From: Fermentibacter danicus | GTDB taxonomy: Bacteria > Fermentibacterota > Fermentibacteria > Fermentibacterales > Fermentibacteraceae | Reading direction: 5' to 3' | Assembly: GCA_001618615.1 (NCBI GenBank) | Contig: LKHB01000194.1 | Span: 1 to 64,000 of the forward strand | Length of the DNA: 64,000 nt | Shown here: in pieces, positions 52,128-58,343 of the stretch | Layout of the letters: each line of letters begins with the position of its first letter | How positions within the stretch are numbered: position 1 is the stretch's first letter | The notes under the pieces: generated by a model | Told to the model about the DNA's origin: nothing | Database searches by the model: none | What the model saw: the letters and a program-made list of their open reading frames with translations, nothing else | Position numbers and translations under genes: made by a program

Positions 52128-52670
52128 ATCCAGACTGCACTGAGAACCATTCGTGCAGACATCACTACTCTAAGTGTCGATGCGATCGTCAATGCGGCGA
52201 ATTCGTCGCTGCTCGGCGGGGGCGGGGTCGATGGCGCGATTCATCGAGCCGCCGGACCTGAGCTGCTTCAGGAATGCCGGCAGCTCGGAGGCTGCGAGAC
52301 CGGCGACGCCAAAATCACCAAAGCCTATCGGCTCAAGGCCAGGCACGTCATTCACACGGTAGGGCCGGTCTGGCGTGGAGGGGATCATGGCGAGCCGGAA
52401 CTACTGGCATCGTGCTACAGACGATCCATTGAGCTGGCCGCTACGGCGGGTGTCGCCTCGATAGCCTTCCCGTGCATCAGTACCGGCATCTATGGATATC
52501 CAGTCGAGCCCGCCGCTCGTGTGGCGGTCGGTACGGTCGCGAGCGCCCTGTGCGATTCGCCGGGTATACAGGATGTCATCTTCTGCTGCTTCTCCGGCGA
52601 TGATCTCGCTGTCTACGAGCGTGTGCTGAATCCGGTGTCAGAGGAAAAAACGTCAAATACGCAAAAATGA
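52128..52670 (+). pseudogene. second macro-domain gene copy, start codon lost and 3' end replaced by MITE
   Basis: The sequence is nearly identical to the intact macro gene at 46676 but the aligned start codon is ATC (52128) instead of ATG, and no ATG, GTG or TTG replaces it in frame. At 52634 MITE copy 2 interrupts the last codons; the frame continues LNPVSEEKTSNTQK into the element and stops at 52670. The core macro motifs remain intact, so decay is recent. Confidence 0.85.
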
Positions 52671-52910
52671 GTTGTAATTGTCCCTAGAAATCGCGCTCCG
52701 TTCGCATAACCGTATTCGCATCTACTTTAAGACCTGCAGGTTGCAGGCATACCCCAATCACAACATGTCATTCACATGACAATATGTTTCGTAAATGCTG
52801 CGTTTTTGACGTTTTTTCCTCTGACACCATCTCCGAGAACCAAGGCGGCGGTTTGATGAGTGGAACCGGCATGTTGACAGCAACATGCGGTGTGATGATT
52901 ATGGACAAAA
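52131..52910 (+). repeat. long direct repeat, right copy, interrupted by MITE 2
   Basis: Partner of 46679-47316. The macro segment (52131-52632) is followed by MITE copy 2 and then the matching tail 52841-52910 (GTTTGATGAGTGGAACCGG). About 50 bases present in the left copy are missing here. Confidence 0.85.
52634..52828. mobile_element. MITE-like element, copy 2 (195 bp)
   Basis: Same length, termini (GGTGTCAGAGG...CCTCTGACACC) and interior as copies 1 and 3. It is inserted into the 3' end of the second macro-gene copy. Confidence 0.87.
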
Positions 52911-53108
52911 TGTCAATCGGTTCGTGAAATTGCCACCTGATGCAGTGAGCGGAGCACTTGAGTCATGCCGCAAGGACAACGGACTTCCCGATTTATGGAT
53001 GACCTCCCTGATGAACTCATATCGGAAGCCGAGCAATCGCATTCTACGGATGCTGGCAAGCCGCACCGATGATGCGTGACGTTATCATGACGAAAAGGAA
53101 ATGTGAAA
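52829..53108. other. intergenic remnant between MITE 2 and the lipoprotein gene
   Basis: Contains the tail of the right direct repeat (52841-52910) and then about 200 bases with a 64-codon open frame (52885-53079) that has no recognisable family and no ribosome site. I see no confident gene. Confidence 0.5.
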
Positions 53109-54215
53109 ATGAGAATTGCACCTGAATATCTGATCGTTTCCGTCCTGCTCATGAGTAGTGCGTGCTCTTCAGATTCGGATCGCTCCGGCGAAATTGATGG
53201 ATATCCTCCCCGATACCAGTTGTGCGCCGTTGATTCCTTCGGTGTTGAAACAGGCGATTCTATCAGCATGATTGGAGCCATAAGCTCAATCTGCCATCAC
53301 CCGAATGGTACTCTCGTAATCCTTGACCAACCCGCAGGATGTTTGAGACTGATCCCGCCTGACGGAGAGCCGCGTCGTGCACTGAGAAACGGCAGCGGTC
53401 CCGGTGAACTTCAGGGTGCCCAGGCGGTTTGCGCCTTAGGAGACGGTAGAATTCTGATCTCAGATTATATGAAGATGAATCTCATGACCTATGATGCCGA
53501 TGCGAATTATCTCGGTGACTATTTCCCAACCAGTAGAAGTGATCCCCCCGGAATGTTATGGGCAGTAGATTCTTCATCAATAGTCGGAGTTGATCTCGAT
53601 GGAATGACAATCGATGGTGTAACGGCCGGTTTCTATTACTGTGCCCGGTATGATTCAGATATCGATGTGTCCGAGTTTTATTACATAATGAATTGTGATG
53701 AACTTGGATACAATGATGGAGTTCGGAAATTTGAGGTTCTGGAGTTCTATGCAGACAGACAGGGAATGGTCTATCTGGTTACTGATAACACTCTTTACTC
53801 CGTTGATGCTCTCAATCCAGACGGAAGCCTGGCTTATAGTATAGAACTTCCCGCAGATCGAAACAGGAAAAGCGCAGAGCAAATCGCGACCGAAATAGCT
53901 GAATTTGAAGCATTTGCAGTAAACGACAGAGCCTATCCTGGTGGGTATCAGCCATGTCCCTACGACAGGCTCATTTCCATAGTCGGTGTTGATATTGAAG
54001 GTAGGTTGTGGATCGAACGATTTGGAAGCGGCGACACATATGATTTCGATGTATGGGAAGAGGGCACCCTGCGGTACACTGCCGTTCTTCCCGTCGTCGA
54101 TGAGGAAAAGCTTGAGATGACATTCTCAGTGGGAGAGGCTGGAATTGTCGGAGCTGTGACCGATCCCTATGACTACCCGAGAGTATACTTCTATGAGAAA
54201 CAACAAATACAGTAA
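53109..54215 (+). CDS. six-bladed beta-propeller-like lipoprotein, AT-rich
   Basis: A 368-residue lipoprotein (VSVLLMSSACSS, Cys at about residue 19). Its repeated strands (HPNGTLVILDQPAGCLRLI, GDGRILISDYMKMNLMTYD, DRQGMVYLVTDNTLYSVD, DIEGRLWIERFGSG) resemble the six-bladed propeller lipoproteins common in Bacteroidetes. ATG 53109 follows AAGGAAA by about 9 bases. GC content is markedly lower than in host genes, so it was probably acquired. It lies alone between MITE copies 2 and 3. Confidence 0.72.
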   Translation: MRIAPEYLIVSVLLMSSACSSDSDRSGEIDGYPPRYQLCAVDSFGVETGDSISMIGAISSICHHPNGTLVILDQPAGCLRLIPPDGEPRRALRNGSGPGELQGAQAVCALGDGRILISDYMKMNLMTYDADANYLGDYFPTSRSDPPGMLWAVDSSSIVGVDLDGMTIDGVTAGFYYCARYDSDIDVSEFYYIMNCDELGYNDGVRKFEVLEFYADRQGMVYLVTDNTLYSVDALNPDGSLAYSIELPADRNRKSAEQIATEIAEFEAFAVNDRAYPGGYQPCPYDRLISIVGVDIEGRLWIERFGSGDTYDFDVWEEGTLRYTAVLPVVDEEKLEMTFSVGEAGIVGAVTDPYDYPRVYFYEKQQIQ

Positions 54216-54280
54216 TGACAACTGAATGAACCCGTCACAGGCGTTTCCGGAGCACCCTTCCCTGCGTTGGAACGCCACCC

Positions 54281-54330
54281 ATTATTACATTATTACATTC
54301 ATTATTACATTATTACATTATTACATTACA
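54281..54330. repeat. AT-rich microsatellite (ATTATTAC)n
   Basis: Two copies of ATTATTAC, ATTC, three more copies and ATTAC in tandem. It lies in the non-coding stretch between the lipoprotein gene and MITE 3. Confidence 0.8.
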
Positions 54331-54400
54331 CGCTGCTGGCTAGAAATCTTGTGGAAGGAAACGGCTTCTCGAACAGTCACGGCCAAAGCCGGTGAAAGCC

Positions 54401-54595
54401 GGTGTCAGAGGAAAAAACGTCAAATACGCAAAAATGAGTTGTAATTGTCCCTAGAAAGCACGCTCTGTTAGCATGGCCGTATTCTCATCTACTTGAAGGC
54501 CTTCAGGTTGCAGGTATACCCCAATCACATCATATCATTTATATGACAATATATTTCGTAAATGCTGCGTTTTTGACGTTTTTTCCTCTGACACC
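54401..54595. mobile_element. MITE-like element, copy 3 (195 bp), adjacent to tRNA-Ser
   Basis: Same termini and length as copies 1 and 2, with scattered base changes inside. Its right end is 6 bases from the 3' end of tRNA-Ser. Confidence 0.87.
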
Positions 54596-54601
54596 ATAAA
54601 C

Positions 54602-54686
54602 TGGCGGAGGACCGGGGATTCGAACCCCGATGGGCCTAAACCCGGCGGATTTCAAGTCCGCTGCCTTACCGTTAGACTAGTCCTCC
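54602..54686 (-). tRNA. tRNA-Ser (anticodon UGA)
   Basis: 85 bases on the - strand. GGAGGAC pairs with GTCCTCC, then G and an encoded CCA. The anticodon loop CTTGAAA gives UGA (+ strand 54652-54654). A long variable arm (CGGGTTTAGGCCCAT) marks a class II serine tRNA; the T loop is GTTCGAATC. Confidence 0.95.
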
Positions 54687-54771
54687 ACCGTCCGCGAATG
54701 TAGCTTATGCCACGGATTCGGTCAAACACGGGCGCCCGTGCTTCCGGGGACGCCTTGTCCGGAGGGCCGCG

Positions 54772-55287
54772 ATGCTGGAGTGCGAGCTGAAGTTCAGATT
54801 TGCAACGTTCGTCGAAGCGCAGGAGCTGATCTCGTCCAGGGGGATTGCCCTCTCCGCGCCGGTCGAGGAGGAGAACGCGGTTCTGGATTCGCTCGACGGC
54901 TCGCTGTCGGGGAAGCGCATCCTGCTGCGGATAAGGAACGCCGGGGGCGTCACGATTCTTACGGTGAAGACCCCCGTCGAGGATTCGCGGATGAAGATCC
55001 GGAAGGAGTACGAGACCGAGGTCTGCTGCCCGCCGCAGGCTCTCGAGGAGATGTTCGCCGCCATCGGCTTCCGCGTCGCCCGCCGTTACTCCAAGACGAG
55101 GATGACCGGCCGGTGCGGCGATGCGACCGTCTGTCTGGACAGACTGCATTTCGGAACCTTCATCGAGATCGAGGCCGGGTCGCCCGAAGCCCTCGTGGAG
55201 GCGGCATCCCTTCTGGGGCTCGATCCCTCCGACGGCCTCAGGGAGAACTATCTGGAGCTGGAGGACATGGCTGGGGGGAATGTCTGA
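54772..55287 (+). CDS. CYTH-domain protein (class IV adenylate cyclase/thiamine triphosphatase fold)
   Basis: The 171-residue protein has the CYTH tunnel residues in order: the ExK motif in LECELKFRF, RILLRIRNAGG, TILTVKTPVE, RKEYETEV, RYSKTRMTG, DRLHFGTFIEIEA and the C-terminal ENYLELE. Such enzymes act on triphosphates (cAMP synthesis or tri/polyphosphate hydrolysis); activity cannot be told from the sequence. Its stop overlaps the next start by 8 bases. Confidence 0.87.
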   Translation: MLECELKFRFATFVEAQELISSRGIALSAPVEEENAVLDSLDGSLSGKRILLRIRNAGGVTILTVKTPVEDSRMKIRKEYETEVCCPPQALEEMFAAIGFRVARRYSKTRMTGRCGDATVCLDRLHFGTFIEIEAGSPEALVEAASLLGLDPSDGLRENYLELEDMAGGNV

Positions 55288-56908
55288 CTCACGGCGTTCG
55301 TTCGCGGCTCCCGCCACGGCCCTGCTGGCGGCTGTGGCCGCCTTCTGCCTCTCCCTCTCCCTGCCATTCTCCTTCTGGATAATCGACGAGGCGGTCAACT
55401 TCCTGCAGGGCGAGGCCGTCCATTCGGCTCCGCTAAGGCTCCCGCCCGAGCTGCCCTACCCGGGCGCTGATCTCGCGGGGGCGCATGCCTCCTCCCTCAG
55501 ACCGGTTCCCCATCAGTACGGAACCTTTTCGGATGGGAGGCTGTACGCCCAGTATTCGCCGTCGCTGGCGCTGGCGGCCCTTCCATTCCGGGCCGCTCTG
55601 GGCGTCCGCGGATACGCCGTGCTGCAGGCGCTCTCACTGGGCATTGCGGTCCTCCTGCTCGGCTCGATCCTCCGGGAAAGGGGTTTCGGCGCGATAGAGG
55701 GGCCGGCCGTCGTGCTCCTCTGCACGCCGATCATCTTCTTCAGCCAGACCTTCTGGGGGCACCTGCCCGCCATCGCACTCTGCGCTGCCGCCTGGACGGC
55801 CTTCCGGAGGGGATGGAGGATATCCTGCGCCGCGCTCGTCCTGGCGGCCGGCCTGCTGCGTGAGGAATGCCTCGTCTTCCTTCCCGCTGCGGCCTTCGTC
55901 GCCGTTCCCGGCCGGAAGACGGGCCGTGGGGCGTCCGTGCTGCACGGGTCGCTGATCATGGCCGCCTCCGTAGTCCTGTTCTGCACGGCCCAGAAGCTGC
56001 TCACGGGAAGCTGGATCGGGACCCATCTCCAGGCGAGCGGCACCGAGACGGATCTCTACGGATTCGCATCGACCGGAATCGTCGCCAGGAAGATCTTCGT
56101 CCTGAGAGCCGCCCTTCTCTCGTGCCTTCCGTACGCGTCCGACGGCGTGTCCGCCCTGTGCGGACTGGCCCTCTGGGGCCTCTGGTCGGTTTCGCGGGGC
56201 GACTCCAGGCCGTGCACTGCGCTTTCGATCCTCGGGGCCGCGGTTTCAGCGGCTCTCGCCCTCGCCCCGGCCCTGAACGGCCTCGGGTTGTTCTCGCTTC
56301 TTGAGCTGAAGCATCCGCTGGTGGTCTTCCCCTGCCTCTGGCTCGCCGGAAGGCCTTCCAGGGCATGGCTCGTCCCCGGGGCGGCGTTCGTGGCGACACT
56401 TCTGGCGATGGACCCAATGCACGCGCTCGACGTGGCGTGGGGCTCCAGGCTGCTGATGCCTTCGCTGCTGATGTTCGCGGTTGCAGCCGCGAGGCCCGGC
56501 AGGGCGGGTCGTCGTGCCGTGGCGGCCGCCGGCCTGGTGACCGCAGCCGTATCCCTGTGCTTCCTCGCCGCCAAGAGGGAGAGATCTGCCGAACTCGTGG
56601 AGGCCGCCCGATCGCACGGAGGAGCCGTCATAGCGACTTCCTGGGAGCTGCCGTGCGAGTTCGCGGCGCTCCAGGCGGAAGGGTCGCCGGTCCTGTTCGC
56701 GGACAGCACGGCGGAATTCGTGTATGCGCTGCAGGTTCTCGCTCCCCTGGACCCGGTGGTGGCCTGCCCCTCCGGCGGCATGGCCACCGCGTCACGCGCT
56801 GCCTCCGTCCTCGGTCTGGACCTCGTTCCGGCGGCCTCGGTCCGGTTCGACCCGCTGCTCGAAGCCGTCATCCTGGAAACCTCGCCGGGAAGTCATGAGA
56901 ATCCCTGA
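55280..56908 (+). CDS. polytopic membrane protein, possibly a GT-C-type glycosyltransferase
   Basis: A 542-residue protein with about ten to twelve hydrophobic spans. An early loop contains IDEAVNFLQGEAV, the position where GT-C transferases keep an acidic residue, and a long periplasmic loop with YGTFSDGRLYAQYSPSLALAALPF. The final 130 residues look soluble (AGRRAVAAAGLVTAAV ... HGGAVIATSWELPCEFAALQAEGS). The transferase idea rests only on topology. It is coupled to the CYTH gene upstream and the M90-like gene downstream. Confidence 0.7.
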   Translation: MSDSRRSFAAPATALLAAVAAFCLSLSLPFSFWIIDEAVNFLQGEAVHSAPLRLPPELPYPGADLAGAHASSLRPVPHQYGTFSDGRLYAQYSPSLALAALPFRAALGVRGYAVLQALSLGIAVLLLGSILRERGFGAIEGPAVVLLCTPIIFFSQTFWGHLPAIALCAAAWTAFRRGWRISCAALVLAAGLLREECLVFLPAAAFVAVPGRKTGRGASVLHGSLIMAASVVLFCTAQKLLTGSWIGTHLQASGTETDLYGFASTGIVARKIFVLRAALLSCLPYASDGVSALCGLALWGLWSVSRGDSRPCTALSILGAAVSAALALAPALNGLGLFSLLELKHPLVVFPCLWLAGRPSRAWLVPGAAFVATLLAMDPMHALDVAWGSRLLMPSLLMFAVAAARPGRAGRRAVAAAGLVTAAVSLCFLAAKRERSAELVEAARSHGGAVIATSWELPCEFAALQAEGSPVLFADSTAEFVYALQVLAPLDPVVACPSGGMATASRAASVLGLDLVPAASVRFDPLLEAVILETSPGSHENP

Positions 56909-57914
56909 CCGGGCCTCCATGCGGAGGAGGTTCTACCTGTCCTGCATCGCCTGGTCGGCCGTATGCCTGCCCCTCGTTCTCGCGGGCCCCCGGGCGGCCC
57001 TGCTCGTCCCCTTCGTAGCGGCCGTGGGGGCCGTCGAGTATCTGGCCTATCGGAGATCCGCGATGCGGAGGGCCAAAGCCGCGGATGCTGGCCTGGACCG
57101 CGAGACGGAGGAAGCCATGAGGGCCTGCTCATGGTTCTACGCCTCGCTGGAGGGGGAGGAGGCGTCGAATTTCGAGAGGCTCGCGGCTGCATTCCTCGCC
57201 GGGCACCGTATAACCGGAGTCTCGGGAGTGGAGGTCACTCCATCCATGAGGGCGCTGATCGCCTCTTCGGCGGTCATGCTCGTCTTCGGCCGGCCGGACT
57301 GGGAATACGACGGCCTCGGCGAGATTCTGATCTATCCAGGGAGCTTTGCCGACGACGGTTCGTTCGAGCTGACGGGGGAGAGGGGGAGGAGGAGCGTCCT
57401 CGGGATGGCCCACCACCTCGGGGACGTGATCATCTCGCTGCCCCATCTCCTCGGCGGTCCCGGCGCTGCGCTGGCGGTGCACGAATTCACTCACGTGATC
57501 GACGGCGTGAAGGGGGCCGACGGCATCCCGTCCGGCCTGCGCGGAGAGGAACTTGCGCGATGGAAGCGCACGCTGGACGAGGCGATGAAGCAGGGGCTTC
57601 CGGGCGACAGGCCGCTTCCCGGGGATCCGCCGCCGTCTCCCGTCGAGTTCCTGGCCTCGGCCGCGGAGTTCTTCTTCCTCCAGCCGGCCAGGCTGCTGCG
57701 GGAGCGTCCCGGGCTCTACGCGGGCATGAAGGAGGTCTTCAGGCTCGATCCGGCTTCCTGCCCGACGAGCCCGGGGTATGGAGAGGAACCCCCTGCCGGC
57801 ACAGGGGACAGTCCGCAGGCTCCCAGCTTTCGGCCTCGACGGAGAGAAGCGCCTTCCAGGGCATTCCGGGGTCGAGTGCGCCGTTCGTCCGATCGACCAG
57901 AATCCCGGTCCTGA
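56895..57914 (+). CDS. M90-like (MtfA-type) zinc metallopeptidase
   Basis: A 339-residue protein with an N-terminal membrane hairpin (about residues 10-50) and an MtfA-like catalytic part: ILIYPGSFADDG, ISLPHLLGGPGAALAVHEFTHVIDGVKGADG with the HExxH zinc motif, and FLASAAEFFFLQPARL, whose Glu completes the site. The final 50-60 residues are Arg/Pro/Ser-rich and lie on the reverse of the pyrE coding region, so the tail is probably of recent origin. It overlaps the upstream gene by 14 bases. Confidence 0.83.
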   Translation: MRIPDRASMRRRFYLSCIAWSAVCLPLVLAGPRAALLVPFVAAVGAVEYLAYRRSAMRRAKAADAGLDRETEEAMRACSWFYASLEGEEASNFERLAAAFLAGHRITGVSGVEVTPSMRALIASSAVMLVFGRPDWEYDGLGEILIYPGSFADDGSFELTGERGRRSVLGMAHHLGDVIISLPHLLGGPGAALAVHEFTHVIDGVKGADGIPSGLRGEELARWKRTLDEAMKQGLPGDRPLPGDPPPSPVEFLASAAEFFFLQPARLLRERPGLYAGMKEVFRLDPASCPTSPGYGEEPPAGTGDSPQAPSFRPRRREAPSRAFRGRVRRSSDRPESRS

Positions 57915-58338
57915 CTACGGAGGCGCCCCTCGCCTCGATCGCTTCGCGTGACTCGGATATGCTGCCGCCCGTGGTCGCAACGTCCTCGATCAGAAGAACC
58001 CGGGAGCCTTCCCCGACGGTGGTGAAACCCGTCCTGAGGGTCATGCGCCCCTCTCCGTCCCTCTGGAGGAAGGCGAACGGCTTCCCGAGGTGCCTTGCCG
58101 TGCTGAAACCGAAGACGATGGCTCCGAAGGCCGGCGAGCAGACCACGTCGATTTCTTCGGAATCGCCGCGGAAGGCGTCCGCCATCATGCCGCCCAGCTC
58201 GTCCACGAGTGCGGGATTCTGCGCGATCCTTATCTTCTCGAAGTAGACTCTTCCGTGGCGGCCGGAGGTGTACCTGAAATGCCCCTCCAGAAGAGCGTCG
58301 CTCTGAACCAGCATCTCCCTCACCCTGTTACCGTCCAT
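57739..58338 (-). CDS. pyrE: orotate phosphoribosyltransferase
   Basis: Makes orotidine 5'-phosphate in pyrimidine synthesis. The 199-residue protein has the PRPP-binding motif VLLIEDVATTGGSISESREAIEARG and the N-terminal SDALLEGHFRYTSGRHGRVYFEKIRI, and ends with CPLCRQGVPLHTPGS, typical of the longer form with a Cys pair. ATG 58338 follows GAGGTAGGA. Its last 176 bases overlap the convergent M90-like gene. It is probably cotranscribed with the M16C gene upstream. Confidence 0.94.
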   Translation of the reverse strand: MDGNRVREMLVQSDALLEGHFRYTSGRHGRVYFEKIRIAQNPALVDELGGMMADAFRGDSEEIDVVCSPAFGAIVFGFSTARHLGKPFAFLQRDGEGRMTLRTGFTTVGEGSRVLLIEDVATTGGSISESREAIEARGASVVRTGILVDRTNGALDPGMPWKALLSVEAESWEPADCPLCRQGVPLHTPGSSGRKPDRA

Positions 58339-58343
58339 CTGTC

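Noticed and set aside
52885..53079. 64-codon frame between MITE 2 and the lipoprotein
   Set aside because: Begins in the direct-repeat tail and has no ribosome site or known domain.
45107..54595. the three repeats as a CRISPR array
   Set aside because: The 195-bp copies are kilobases apart, have inverted termini and are not separated by short spacers.
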